From the NCBI RefSeq assembly GCF_002735645.1, contig NZ_PDZG01000018.1, forward strand, positions 1 through 64,000: a stretch of 64,000 nucleotides of DNA. Direction: 5' to 3'. A program made the position numbers and the translations under genes. The DNA is from Iodobacter sp. BJB302. GTDB taxonomy: Bacteria > Pseudomonadota > Gammaproteobacteria > Burkholderiales > Chitinibacteraceae. Positions 8,893 through 18,292 of the stretch are shown piece by piece. The notes beneath the pieces were generated by a model that worked only from the letters and a program-made list of their open reading frames with translations, searched no databases and was not told the DNA's origin. Each line of letters begins with the position of its first letter. The stretch's first letter is position 1.

Positions 8893-9771
8893 TTAAAACC
8901 GGCCATTAATGGCAAAGCCAAAGAAAGGGATCTTTTTGGCTTTTTCATTGTTCAGCTCGTTGCCATTGCTATCCAGAATGGTGAACTTGCCGCCCGCAGC
9001 CACACCGGTGTAAGCATCGAACCGCCAGTTGGGTTGTATTTTATAAGCCGCGTGTAAAAAGACCGGGGCATATTGCTCTTCTAATACACCATCCGGTGCC
9101 AAGGGGTTATTTTTGGCTAAGCGATACTGAAACTGACGCATGGCGGCGCCTGCTCCAATCTCAAATTGAGGCGTAAGGGCCCAGCTGAGCTCCAGCCCGG
9201 CAGGGCCGACGGGGCCAACGGTAAAGGGATTGGCCAGTGTCAGGCTGGGGGTGATTTTCCAGTCAATAATCAGGAAAGGAAAGCCCTGAGTTTTTTCTAA
9301 CTGACGGTACACCCCCGCGCCCACACCCAGTACTAAAGTAGGCGAAAAAGCGTGTGCCACAGAGGCATTCATACCGTAAATCCAGCTTTCTTTGGTGTCG
9401 GCATTTTTTTCTTTGCTATTGCTGGCGTCAAAGGTCGCTGAGTAAAACCAGCCATTTTGGGAGTTATAACGATAGGGCACAGAAAAAGTAACTCTTTCTA
9501 ATTGCTTCCATGGCTCGCTGACTTTCCATGGGTTTTGGTCAAAGTGCCATGTTTCACGGGCCAATTGAAGATTAATCCCAATATTGTGCCGCTGGTTAAT
9601 ATCGTGATTGATGCCGAAGTTTGCTTGCAGGCTTTCCAGCCTGGCCTGACCACCATCATCAAAATCAAACTTGGGCGTGCCAAGTGGAGTAATGGTCATG
9701 TCAACATTGGTGCCTGCATGGGCAAAACCAATCGATGCAAGTAAAAGTGTGAGCAGTGATGATTTAAGCAT
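8893..9771 (-). CDS. Predicted outer-membrane beta-barrel protein, family not recognised
   Basis: A 292-residue protein with a clear signal peptide (LLTLLLASIGFAHAGT, cleavage near residue 19) and regularly alternating amphipathic strands. It ends in FGFAINGRF, and a C-terminal Phe is typical for BAM-inserted barrels. Strand-turn patterns such as YNSQNGWFYSATFDASNS and FEIGAGAAMRQFQYRLA support about 10-12 strands. It resembles generic DUF6268-type barrels; I cannot name a function. A terminator follows the gene. The 276 bases upstream hold no gene that I can see. Confidence 0.65.
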   Translation of the reverse strand: MLKSSLLTLLLASIGFAHAGTNVDMTITPLGTPKFDFDDGGQARLESLQANFGINHDINQRHNIGINLQLARETWHFDQNPWKVSEPWKQLERVTFSVPYRYNSQNGWFYSATFDASNSKEKNADTKESWIYGMNASVAHAFSPTLVLGVGAGVYRQLEKTQGFPFLIIDWKITPSLTLANPFTVGPVGPAGLELSWALTPQFEIGAGAAMRQFQYRLAKNNPLAPDGVLEEQYAPVFLHAAYKIQPNWRFDAYTGVAAGGKFTILDSNGNELNNEKAKKIPFFGFAINGRF

Positions 9772-10046
9772 TGGGGCTCCTGAAGATCTGGCTTAGGTAG
9801 TAGGCGGTTTACGCTAGCTATATTAATGAGCCTGGGTGAAGTTTTTTGTGTTTGCGACAGAAAGCCGTCAGAGAGGATTAAGTGCCGAATTTAAGGGGCC
9901 AATGGGTTGGGATTATTTACTTGTGAGTCATCTATACTTAAGTGTGTCATCGTTTTTATTTTAAATTGGCTTACGTTTTTTGCTATTTAATGACAGATAT
10001 TTTGTCTGGCTGGAATGTTTATCTGTAAATACTGAATGCTCGGGCT

Positions 10047-10850
10047 TAGGGTCTTTTGACGTTTCAAACCAGAAGAAATGCAAAAGCAGGTGCAAACCCG
10101 CAGAATGGAGGTTCCTGCACCAGTTATCCTGCGCGATTAATGCTCATTAACGAGCTTTGGCCGAAGCTAGAAAAGATTCTGCTTCAACACACCATTTACA
10201 ACATGCCCGATTTACGAATTGCCGCCGAAGGAATACTTTGCCGCATGCGCGTCGGCTGCCCATGGCGAGATGAATGGAACTCCGTCTATAAACGCTTTAA
10301 CGCTTGGTCGGCAGCGGGGAAATGACTCAATATTTTCAAAGCCTGACGGGCCGATCCCGATTTCGAGTGGGTATTCATTGATAGGGAGTTATGCAAAGGC
10401 TCACCAACACTGCGCGGGGGCCGCTAGCGATCAATCTGAAGGCATCGGCAAGAGTCGCGCTGGGAATGCCAGCAAAATTCACTTGGCGGTGGATGCTTAC
10501 GGTTTGCCAATCGCATTTGAAATTACTGGCGGCTAAATCAACGATTGTACTGCTGCCCCTCAGTTAGTCGCTCAATTACCTTCAGCCGAAGTGATCATCG
10601 CAGACAAGGGACATGACAGCGAGTTCATCCGGAGCAGACTAAAGCACAGGGTGCGCGGCCAGTGATTCCCAGAAAACGTAATTCAATCAAAGGGAATACC
10701 GATCTGGATCGAGGGCTGTATTGCTACCGACATTTGGTCGAGAATGCCTTTGCGCGACTGAAACATTATCGAGCTGTGGCATTCCGATACGATAAATTAA
10801 AACGAAATTACGAAAGTGTTATGGCTTATTTGAAACGTCAACAGACCCTA
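10047..10850 (+). mobile_element. Decayed IS5-family (IS427-like) insertion sequence with pseudogene transposase
   Basis: The element is bounded by near-perfect 21-base inverted repeats, AGGGTCTTTTGACGTTTCAA (20 bases shown) at the left and its complement with one change at the right, next to TA. Inside, the DDE transposase is broken into at least three reading-frame pieces. These are an N-terminal block (10140-10325, LWPKLEKILLQHTIYN), a middle block (about 10380-10536, KIHLAVDAYGLPIAFE) that meets an in-frame TAA, and a C-terminal block (10662-10850, NAFARLKHYRAVAFRYDK). Frameshifts near 10330-10380 and 10655 plus the stop make it inactive. At about 800 bp it is slightly short for the group. 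Confidence 0.85.
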
Positions 10851-11834
10851 ATGCCTGGTGATTATTATTTTGCAATGATGTTCATCCGCAGTAATTTCAA
10901 TTTCACCACCAATGGGAAAAGTAATCTGCGGGGTGGTGTGGCCGAAATCAACGTTTGCCACGACAACGATTGATTGCAGTTCAGGCTTGGAGCAGATTAG
11001 CTTAGTAATTTGTGTGTTTGTTATTTCTGAGTCTTTTTGAAAACGACCAATCAGAATGCCCTTGATTTTTTTGAATAGCTTTAAATCAATCATTGATTGC
11101 AGGTTACGGTCAAACTCAATCAGAGTATTGTTGTTAAGCAGATTGTCTTCTTCAATGAATAAAACTGAGTTTTCTATATCAGGAAAATAAACACTTCCCT
11201 GTAGTAAATTTAATGTGCATAAATTTCCGCCAAATACTCTCCCTTTTACTGCCCCTGGCTTGATAACCAGGCAGCCGCTATTTTCATAAAAAGTTCTGTT
11301 ATCCTGATCGATATACCACTCATCATCTGACCAGTGTTTGGATGGGCTAACAGGGAATGCTGCCTCTTCCATCAGGCATTTTTTGAAGTAATCAACCGTA
11401 TATTCAATGCCTTTTTCCATTCCAAATGTAGAAAAATGTGGCCCGCTATAGGTGATTAAGCCTGTCTGTGCAAAGATTGCATTACTTAATGCGGTAATAT
11501 CTGAAAAGCCACAAAAAATTTTGGGGTTGGCTTTGATTAATGCATAATCAATTTTATTAAGAAGCTGGTTTGAGTTGTGCCCGCCAATGGCGGTTAAAAT
11601 ACCTTTAATTGTTTTATCTGCAAATGCGGTATGCAGGTCTTCAAGCCGTGATTGGACCGATGAAGAATGAAACTCATCCATCTGATAAGCATTCTTTGCA
11701 ACACAGACTTCTAAACCTATTTCATTTAGTTTCGCTGAGGCAAGGCTGATGGTTTGCTGTGAAATAATCCCAAGGCTTCTTGAAGGAGCGATCACACATA
11801 CTTTATCGCCCTGTTTTAATTTTTCGCTTTGCAT
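10848..11834 (-). CDS. S66-family LD-carboxypeptidase / MccF-like peptidase
   Basis: A 328-residue S66 serine peptidase. Early residues KLKQGDKVCVIAPSRSLG, the nucleophile region FCGFSDITALSNA, the Glu-bearing VLFIEEDNLLNN and the His in VDFGHTTP match MccF, which cleaves the processed microcin C7 aminoacyl-nucleotide, and LD-carboxypeptidases that trim murein tetrapeptides. The start is chosen at the Met following GGAGTAAAC; a reading frame extends 13 codons further upstream without a ribosome site. The stop codon TAG lies inside the outermost bases of the adjacent IS, so the insertion probably set the present C-terminus. Immunity or murein recycling cannot be separated from sequence. Confidence 0.85.
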   Translation of the reverse strand: MQSEKLKQGDKVCVIAPSRSLGIISQQTISLASAKLNEIGLEVCVAKNAYQMDEFHSSSVQSRLEDLHTAFADKTIKGILTAIGGHNSNQLLNKIDYALIKANPKIFCGFSDITALSNAIFAQTGLITYSGPHFSTFGMEKGIEYTVDYFKKCLMEEAAFPVSPSKHWSDDEWYIDQDNRTFYENSGCLVIKPGAVKGRVFGGNLCTLNLLQGSVYFPDIENSVLFIEEDNLLNNNTLIEFDRNLQSMIDLKLFKKIKGILIGRFQKDSEITNTQITKLICSKPELQSIVVVANVDFGHTTPQITFPIGGEIEITADEHHCKIIITRH

Positions 11835-11900
11835 GTTTACTCCGGAACAGATTGATTTAAATGCTTTAGTCATTCAGAATGAATAGCTTCGCATTCATTT

Positions 11901-12764
11901 TTGTGCTTTATTTGTAAATATTTTTCCATTGGGGCTGGCGATTTGGCTCTCTTATTAAATACATTATCTCTTTTTGTAAGTAGTAAAAAATTGAATCCTG
12001 ATAACGATCGCTTTGTCACCAAAAAAGAAATTGCCAAACTTCGCCATTTTTTTACACTTCGGTTTGCTTATCTTCAAGTGGCCATGGAGAGTGACATGGG
12101 GGCTTTGCTAGAATACTGGCGGCAACACGGTCCTGATTGCGTCGCAATGCCCGTATCTGAAAATGCTGAAGTGCAGAAGCTTATGACACAGCATAAGGAT
12201 GCAATTCTTGCATTACCCTATGAGGTGACTACATCAGGACTTGCTGCAGTGCATGCATTTTTTGATACGGTGCTGAATCATATTGATAAAACACTTGCAG
12301 ATGCAATCAGAAATGATGAGCACTTTAGTGTGATATCTGATGTGATTGATGAGCACGAGAGCCTGGTCAGTTATTTTGCTTATGCCACGTTAGTTTTTGA
12401 GACAATACCCGCTGGTTTTTATAGCCGCAGCGAGAGTGAGAGCATGCCTTATTGGATGCAGGAAGCCATGCTCTTGATTTTTCTGGCCCCGCTTAGCACG
12501 AGTAATGTGGTTTGCCTGCGCATGCGTGCTTTGGAGGAGCGGCTTACAAGTGATGCGCTGGGCCCCTTGTTGGCGAGGGCAGAGTCAGATCCTTTACGGC
12601 TTGCTTTAGAAACATTTATTCGTGGACTGACAGATTTCTCTCTCGCAGCTGATGAGCTGCATCAATTGGCGGTAAAACTGGTTCTTGCCCGTAAGCAGGG
12701 GCCTGAATTCATTTATCTGGGCCGAAAATGGTGTGCTTGGGTACGGGGTTTGATTTCTTCATAA
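11901..12764 (+). CDS. Hypothetical protein, helical, unknown family
   Basis: A predicted soluble, mostly helical protein of up to 287 residues. I recognise no family, catalytic motif or signal peptide. Residues 40-65 (TKKEIAKLRHFFTLRFAYLQVAMESD) and 195-235 (YWMQEAMLLIFLAPLSTSN) are the most ordered-looking. The start is uncertain: the first ATG has no ribosome site, and a TTG at 11943 after GGGGCTGGCG is a reasonable alternative. It diverges from the MccF-like gene and is followed by another unknown gene in the same direction. Confidence 0.55.
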   Translation: MCFICKYFSIGAGDLALLLNTLSLFVSSKKLNPDNDRFVTKKEIAKLRHFFTLRFAYLQVAMESDMGALLEYWRQHGPDCVAMPVSENAEVQKLMTQHKDAILALPYEVTTSGLAAVHAFFDTVLNHIDKTLADAIRNDEHFSVISDVIDEHESLVSYFAYATLVFETIPAGFYSRSESESMPYWMQEAMLLIFLAPLSTSNVVCLRMRALEERLTSDALGPLLARAESDPLRLALETFIRGLTDFSLAADELHQLAVKLVLARKQGPEFIYLGRKWCAWVRGLISS

Positions 12765-12958
12765 ATGGCTGCATCAATCAGTCTTTTTTGATGTTTTCTT
12801 TTTTTCATTAAAATACAGTATTTTGTTTTCTCATATCTACATATTTTTTGAGCAAACCATTGTAGTGTGTGCTAAATGTAATAATTGAGCCAATTTTTAC
12901 ACCATAAAGTGAATCTGCGTTTAGGAAAATTCCCTGTGCTTTCATATCAAAATCTGCA

Positions 12959-13687
12959 ATGTTTGCAATAGGCTTTTTGCTGGTCGCCGGTTTTATATTC
13001 TTGTTACTCATCCTGAGTAGCAAGATTCTGTCGCCAGGCCTACCCAGAGTTATTTATATTGTATTTGTGCTGTCTGCTTTGGCAATTTATCCATTTGCAT
13101 ATAAGCTAACCCCTGCTTATGCCAAATTTATTGAGCTGTGTAATAAAACGGATCGCTATCAGGTGCTTAAAAAAAGGCCTGTTTCGTATATTTATATCGA
13201 AGCAGGGTATTCATCGGATTGCACTCAAGGCCCGGCGTTTATTGCAAAGCATGGATATGCTGGATTTGATTGCTCACTGAGAGATAAAGATGAAACAGCG
13301 CTCTACAGATACACAAAAAAGGCTAATTGGCACAGAGATTGCGGGCTTGAGTGTTTCGATGCAGCTCTTCTGAAATTGCCTGAAACGAATTATCGAAGTG
13401 AAGATAGGTACGGATTTATTGACGGAAATCGGTCGATTCTTACTTATGGTTACGGTGTAGTTGCGAGCAATCTATCAAACGATAAGGGGAAACTCAATTT
13501 TACTGACCGGCTATTTGTGGAAGACGGAGTAATGGCATTTGGCCGGGATTATATATTCTGGCCATATGGTAATGGATGGGCCAAGATCCTTGGCATGGCA
13601 AGTGGAGATGCCCCCTCTCAAACGTGTAAGCAACCAGTTGTGCAGATGGATTTAAGGGATGTGTATCCACCTCTTTCTAAGAATTAA
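12959..13687 (+). CDS. Hypothetical membrane-anchored protein
   Basis: A 242-residue protein with two N-terminal membrane spans (IGFLLVAGFIFLLLILSS and VIYIVFVLSALAIYPFAY). A roughly 190-residue domain follows, rich in Tyr and with six cysteines (C-x-D in YSSDCTQG, FDCSL, HRDCGLECFD, QTCKQ), suggesting disulfides and a periplasmic location. No family is recognised. Preceding bases lack a strong ribosome site. The 195 bases between it and the previous gene hold nothing convincing. Confidence 0.55.
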   Translation: MFAIGFLLVAGFIFLLLILSSKILSPGLPRVIYIVFVLSALAIYPFAYKLTPAYAKFIELCNKTDRYQVLKKRPVSYIYIEAGYSSDCTQGPAFIAKHGYAGFDCSLRDKDETALYRYTKKANWHRDCGLECFDAALLKLPETNYRSEDRYGFIDGNRSILTYGYGVVASNLSNDKGKLNFTDRLFVEDGVMAFGRDYIFWPYGNGWAKILGMASGDAPSQTCKQPVVQMDLRDVYPPLSKN

Positions 13688-13795
13688 GCCGGCAATTAAG
13701 GGCAAGTTCTGTTTTTTATTTTTGCAAAACTGAATATCTGCCCCTGCTTTCATATAACTCCTCCCTAAGCTTTACGCTAGCGCCATGCAATTAGC

Positions 13796-14962
13796 TCATA
13801 CGGCTAAAACACCTTCAATGTTCTGAATATCAAGCTGCTCGCAGCCATTAAATATTGCAAATTGCTGTAGCTTTTGCATCAATGCTTCTGCAAACAGGGC
13901 GGGCATATTGATAGGGGATTCCAGGTGCATGCTGATGACTTGCAGTCTTTGTTCCTGCCGGTGTGCTTTACAGTCGATGCGGCCCACAAAGTGATCGCCA
14001 AAGAGGATGGGCAGGCAGAAATAGCCATATTTGCGTTTGGCAGCGGGCACATAGCATTCCAGCTTATAGTCGAAGCCAAACAGCTGATTCAGGCGTTTGC
14101 GGTGGATGATGGCGTTATCAAATGGCGATAGCAGGTGCACGCAGGGGGCGGCTGATAAGGCTTGGGTGAGTGCACTTGTTTCTGCGTAGGCTTTTGGCAT
14201 GGCCGGGCTGCTGATAGCCCCGATCTGATGGCTGGCGATTTGGGCCTCCAGCAGCTCGCGCATGGTTTTTTTTAAGGCTGGATCGGTGTGCAGATGGGTA
14301 AGTTGCTCGAATGTCACCACGCTGTGCGCGCGTAAATAGCTTTGCAGCAGATAGCCTGCATAATCGGCCAGATTTGGCTGGCGTGTATCAAGATTGGCAG
14401 GCAGCATGCGCTCCCGCAGCTCGTAGACTTTTTCCATGCCGATGCGCTGGCTAATCATCAGATCGCCCTGCAGAAACAGCTTTTCTATGGCCCGTTTACC
14501 CGGCCCCCAGTCCCACCAGCTGCCGCTTTTTCCTTTGTTGTTCTCCAGATTTCGTACCCGCAACGGCCCTTCATCCCGCACCCTTAGCAAGATTTCATTC
14601 ATCAGGCTGGCGGGTATGTCGTGATAATTAGCCCAGGTACTGTTTCTGACCGCGGCCATGCGATGCTGGGCAAAACGATAATCGCGCATGGGTAAGTAGG
14701 ATGCGGCATGAAACCAGTATTCAAAAATCTGGCGGTTTTCGAGCAGCTGATTTAAAAAACCAGACTGATAATCGGGCACGCGTGACCAAAGAATATGATG
14801 ATGCGCACGTTCTATGATTGAGATAGTGTCTATTTGCACATAACCAAGATGCTCAATTGCCGCAAGCGTAGCAGCGGGGCCTCTGCCGAAAATGGCTTCG
14901 GATTGTAAGCCTTGCCGTGTTAAGGCATGCCGCCGTAATTGAATAACAAGGGATGATTCCAT
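13796..14962 (-). CDS. ycaQ: YcaQ/AlkZ-like DNA glycosylase (winged-helix, interstrand crosslink repair)
   Basis: A 388-residue member of the HTH_42 superfamily. YcaQ of E. coli unhooks interstrand crosslinks and excises bulky alkylated bases; its catalytic Gln-x-Asp motif is seen here as Q43-I-D45 in LGYVQIDTISII. Other family marks are FEYWFHAASYLPM, SGSWWDWGPGKRAIEKLF and the C-terminal LLSPFDNAIIHRKRL. Winged-helix modules surround a central beta-barrel in solved relatives. A palindrome identical in form to the one before recA lies just upstream, suggesting DNA-damage control. It stands alone on the minus strand. Confidence 0.85.
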   Translation of the reverse strand: MESSLVIQLRRHALTRQGLQSEAIFGRGPAATLAAIEHLGYVQIDTISIIERAHHHILWSRVPDYQSGFLNQLLENRQIFEYWFHAASYLPMRDYRFAQHRMAAVRNSTWANYHDIPASLMNEILLRVRDEGPLRVRNLENNKGKSGSWWDWGPGKRAIEKLFLQGDLMISQRIGMEKVYELRERMLPANLDTRQPNLADYAGYLLQSYLRAHSVVTFEQLTHLHTDPALKKTMRELLEAQIASHQIGAISSPAMPKAYAETSALTQALSAAPCVHLLSPFDNAIIHRKRLNQLFGFDYKLECYVPAAKRKYGYFCLPILFGDHFVGRIDCKAHRQEQRLQVISMHLESPINMPALFAEALMQKLQQFAIFNGCEQLDIQNIEGVLAV

Positions 14963-14979
14963 AGCCTCTCAATATAATA

Positions 14980-14993
14980 AGAACGAACGTTCT
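14980..14993. promoter_or_regulatory. Candidate SOS (LexA) operator before ycaQ
   Basis: AGAACGAACGTTCT has the form AGAAC-N4-GTTCT, with perfect 5-base arms, and ends 17 bases before the ycaQ start codon. The same arms and spacing occur before recA at the other end of the window. GAAC-N4-GTTC is the core of the LexA box of Gram-positive bacteria; E. coli-type boxes are CTGT-N8-ACAG. Its use by this organism's LexA is an inference from the recA match. Confidence 0.55.
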
Positions 14994-15144
14994 ATTGATG
15001 ATACTGGGAATCAAAGATCAGGCAAAGCATTTGCTTCTTAGCATAAAAATTATGTGCAGCGGGGAGGGCTGGGTTTGATATGAAACAGGGCCTGGCATCG
15101 CTTGTGGATTTTTGGCAGAGCGATGCTTTGCGCAATAGTCATAT

Positions 15145-16743
15145 TTAAGCGCCACCCGCCAGACCACTCCCTTTCACCTTGCCCCAATCCAATTCAAATT
15201 TGGCCAGATATTTTCTTAAGCGGTCTGCATCATTGCTTTTGGCTTTTTCCTGGCGCGATATATTAAATAGTTTTCTGCCTGCATCAGACAGCGAATCAGA
15301 TACTTTGCAGATCTGGATGACTTTTTCCAGCTGCAGGCGATCGAACAAATCAAGCTCACCGGCTTTGCTCCCCATTAATTCGTCTAATTCATTGGGGGTA
15401 TTGTTGTGCCAGGCTTGTTGCAGGCGGGTGATTTCTTCGTTTACGTTTTCCTGGGTGATACGTCCGTTTTCTGCCAGCGTGGCCATGCGGGTGACAGAGG
15501 CCGATAGCTCGCGAAAATTACCGGACCATTTGGCCTCGGGGCGGCTGGCGAATTTTAAATAGCTTTGTTTAGCTTCGGCATTAAAGCGCACTTGCTCGCC
15601 TTGCTCTTTGGCGTAGCGCAGCAGCTCAAATTCCAGATTAGGCTCCAGGTCTTCGCTGCGATCTGCAAGGCCGGGCAATTCGTACAGCCATAAATTGATT
15701 CTGGCGTATAGATCTTCCCGAAAGCGCCCTGTGGCCACCCATTGTTTCAGATCACGCACGGTGCCTGCGATCAGCTGAAAATCGCTGCTGACTTCTTTAT
15801 CGCTGCCAAAGGGGAAAAAGCGTTTTTCTTCGATGGCTTTGAGCAGCATGGCTTGCTCATCCAGCCCCAGCTCGCCAATTTCATCTAAAAATAGTAAGCC
15901 GCCATCGGCGCTGCGCAGCAGGCCAGCTCTCTCGGTTTGTGCGCCGGTAAATGCGCCTTTTACATGGCCAAACAGGGCAGACATGGCGCTGTCGCCGCGC
16001 AGTGTGGCGCAGTTTATTTCTACAAAACGCCCGCTGATTTGGTGCCTGGACGTTTTCATTTCATAAATACGGCGGGCTAAAAATGATTTGCCTGCGCCCG
16101 TGGGGCCGCTCAGCAAGATGGGCGCTTTGGATCGAATCGCCACTCTTTCGATTTGCTCAATCATGCGGTTAAAACGCGGATTGCGTGTGGCGATGCCTGA
16201 TTTCAAAAAAGAAACGCTTTCGTCTTTCAGCTGGGCAAAGCGGCTGGCGATTTTGTTATAGCGGGATAAATCCAGATCAATCAGGGTGTAGCGGCCAGCC
16301 GGGCCTTGCTCTTTACGATCGGGCGAGGTCTGGATCAGCTTGGCGGGCAAATAGCGCGATTCAGCCAGCAAAAACCAGCAAATTTGCGCCACATGCGTGC
16401 CGGTGGTGATATGGATCAGATAGTCTTCGGCCTCGGTATCAAAGCGGTAGCCGTGGGCAAAATCATGCAGCGCGGCGTAAACCTCTTCAAAATCCCATGG
16501 ATTGCTTAAGTTGATTTCAATGCCGACGACTTCGGTTTCGGGGGAAACCTGCCTGATATCTTGTTTTAGCCTTTCAAACAGGCCGCGGCTGCGCAGATCG
16601 TGCAGCAGCTCTATCCGGTGGATAAGCAGCTCTTCCTGCTGGCACAGGCCAATGGTAGGACGCCACTTTTCCCAGCGCTGGCTGCCCCGGCCCACATAAT
16701 CCAGCACGGTGCCTACAAAGCCAAACACCACGGTCTTTTGCAT
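15145..16743 (-). CDS. rtcR: RtcR, sigma-54-dependent activator with N-terminal CARF ligand domain
   Basis: A 532-residue bacterial enhancer-binding protein. Residues 1-180 form the RtcR-type CARF sensor ([11 protein letters not shown] at the start and IHITTGTH at 110-117), which binds RNA-end ligands such as cyclic-phosphate-ended oligonucleotides. Residues 185-420 are the AAA+ domain with Walker A GPTGAGKS (213-220), GAFTGA (263-268) contacting sigma-54, and Walker [11 protein letters not shown]. The C-terminus carries an HTH. It is divergent from rtcB, with a sigma-54 promoter between them, the arrangement known from E. coli. Length and motifs are those of full RtcR. Confidence 0.95.
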   Translation of the reverse strand: MQKTVVFGFVGTVLDYVGRGSQRWEKWRPTIGLCQQEELLIHRIELLHDLRSRGLFERLKQDIRQVSPETEVVGIEINLSNPWDFEEVYAALHDFAHGYRFDTEAEDYLIHITTGTHVAQICWFLLAESRYLPAKLIQTSPDRKEQGPAGRYTLIDLDLSRYNKIASRFAQLKDESVSFLKSGIATRNPRFNRMIEQIERVAIRSKAPILLSGPTGAGKSFLARRIYEMKTSRHQISGRFVEINCATLRGDSAMSALFGHVKGAFTGAQTERAGLLRSADGGLLFLDEIGELGLDEQAMLLKAIEEKRFFPFGSDKEVSSDFQLIAGTVRDLKQWVATGRFREDLYARINLWLYELPGLADRSEDLEPNLEFELLRYAKEQGEQVRFNAEAKQSYLKFASRPEAKWSGNFRELSASVTRMATLAENGRITQENVNEEITRLQQAWHNNTPNELDELMGSKAGELDLFDRLQLEKVIQICKVSDSLSDAGRKLFNISRQEKAKSNDADRLRKYLAKFELDWGKVKGSGLAGGA

Positions 16744-16894
16744 CTGCCTTATCCAAAAATATAAATGACTAGATTAATTTATCATGTTTTATCTGTTTCC
16801 GGCGAAGAATGGTGCGGGTAGTTTGCGTTTAAATATTTTTATTGCACTTATAAATCAATGGCTTGTTGATTAATTGATGCATTCTTTTTATGGG

Positions 16895-16910
16895 TGGCAC
16901 GGCGCTTGCA
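16895..16910 (+). promoter_or_regulatory. Sigma-54 promoter driving the rtcB operon
   Basis: TGGCACGGCGCTTGCA matches the -24/-12 consensus TGGCACR-N4-TTGCW at every fixed position, with GG and GC correctly spaced. It lies 127 bases before the rtcB ATG and faces it. It also shows that an apparent upstream extension of the rtcB frame, which begins inside this promoter, is not translated. RtcR is encoded next door and is the expected activator. Confidence 0.93.
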
Positions 16911-17037
16911 CTGTACTGTAGTGCTGGCCATGCTGAAAATGAAGCGGGTTTCACCCGTACTGAAGATCATGGCAAGGCCCGCTTTACTTAAACCGCTGTG
17001 TTTATGCACAACGCAGCCAATAAATGAGAATAAAAAA

Positions 17038-18258
17038 ATGAGCAATTACAGCCAGATTAATGTGGAAAACGCTTCGCCAATCAAGCTCTGGACTAAGGGT
17101 GTGCCGCTGGAAGATGAGGCGCGTGAGCAACTGATAAACACCGCCAGAATGCCGTTTATTTTTGAGCATCTGGCCGTGATGCCCGATGTGCATCTGGGTA
17201 AGGGATCGACTATCGGCAGCGTGATTCCAACCCGCGGGGCGATTATTCCTGCTGCGGTGGGGGTGGATATTGGTTGCGGAATGATGGCCGCCAGAACCAC
17301 GCTGATGGCGGGAGATTTGCCCGATAATCTGGCCGGGTTGCGCAGTGCGATTGAGGCCGCCGTGCCGCATGGCCGTACCTCAACCAGAAGCGGCCGGGAT
17401 AAAGGATCATGGGATACGCCACCTGCCACCGTGGATGCCATGTGGGGTGAGCTGGCCGATGGGTTTAAGCAGATTACCGATAAATATCCCCGCTTAATGA
17501 GGACCAATAATCGTAAGCATTTGGGAACACTGGGTACAGGTAACCACTTTATTGAGGTGTGCCTCGATGAGGAAAACCGTGTGTGGTTTATGTTGCATTC
17601 CGGGTCACGCGGGGTAGGAAATGCGATTGGTACGCACTTTATCGAGCTGGCTCAGGCCGATATGCGCCAGCATATTGCCAATTTGCCGCACCGCGATCTG
17701 GCTTATTTTGAGGAAGGCAGCCAGCACTTTGATGATTATGTGGAAGCCGTGGGCTGGGCGCAGGATTTTGCCCGCCGTAACCGCGCGGTGATGATGCAAA
17801 ACGTGATTGCAGCCGCGCGAAAAGTGATCAGCAAGCCCTTTCTGGCCGATGTAGAGGCGGTGAATTGCCACCATAACTATGTGCAAAAAGAAACGCACTT
17901 TGGTGCCGAGGTGCTGGTGACGCGCAAAGGGGCGGTTTCGGCGCAAAAAGGCCAGCTGGGGATTATTCCGGGATCGATGGGGGCCAAAAGCTTTATTGTC
18001 CGAGGCCTCGGTAATGAAGAGGCTTTTTGCTCCTGCAGCCATGGTGCCGGGCGAATTATGAGCAGAACCAAGGCCAAAAAACTCTTTACGGTGGAAGACC
18101 AGATCAACGCTACAGCGCATGTGGAATGCCGAAAAGATGCAGAGGTGATTGATGAAATCCCCATGGCTTACAAAGATATCGATGCAGTGATGGCCGCGCA
18201 GTCTGATCTGGTAGAAATTGTGCATACCCTGCGCCAGGTGGTTTGTGTGAAGGGGTAA
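17038..18258 (+). CDS. rtcB: RtcB, RNA 3'-phosphate/5'-hydroxyl ligase
   Basis: A 406-residue RtcB, close to the 408 of E. coli. It joins 2',3'-cyclic-phosphate or 3'-phosphate ends to 5'-OH ends using GTP and Mn. Visible are the metal ligands in GVDIGCGM (Asp77, Cys80), TGNHFIEV (about 168-175), LHSGSRGVG, and the guanylated histidine His335 in SHGAGRIMSR. The ATG used starts MSNYSQINVE; a longer frame upstream would begin inside the sigma-54 promoter and is rejected. It is the first gene of an operon with a nucleotidyltransferase and rtcA. A second, divergent copy (RtcB2) lies 4 kb away on the other strand. Confidence 0.96.
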   Translation: MSNYSQINVENASPIKLWTKGVPLEDEAREQLINTARMPFIFEHLAVMPDVHLGKGSTIGSVIPTRGAIIPAAVGVDIGCGMMAARTTLMAGDLPDNLAGLRSAIEAAVPHGRTSTRSGRDKGSWDTPPATVDAMWGELADGFKQITDKYPRLMRTNNRKHLGTLGTGNHFIEVCLDEENRVWFMLHSGSRGVGNAIGTHFIELAQADMRQHIANLPHRDLAYFEEGSQHFDDYVEAVGWAQDFARRNRAVMMQNVIAAARKVISKPFLADVEAVNCHHNYVQKETHFGAEVLVTRKGAVSAQKGQLGIIPGSMGAKSFIVRGLGNEEAFCSCSHGAGRIMSRTKAKKLFTVEDQINATAHVECRKDAEVIDEIPMAYKDIDAVMAAQSDLVEIVHTLRQVVCVKG

Positions 18259-18292
18259 GCACTGGATGGGGCGATTTCAAGAGGAAGTTAAA

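Noticed and set aside
16894-17037. Upstream extension of rtcB (about 48 codons)
   Set aside because: It starts inside the sigma-54 promoter and lacks a ribosome site; RtcB length and alignment fit the later ATG.
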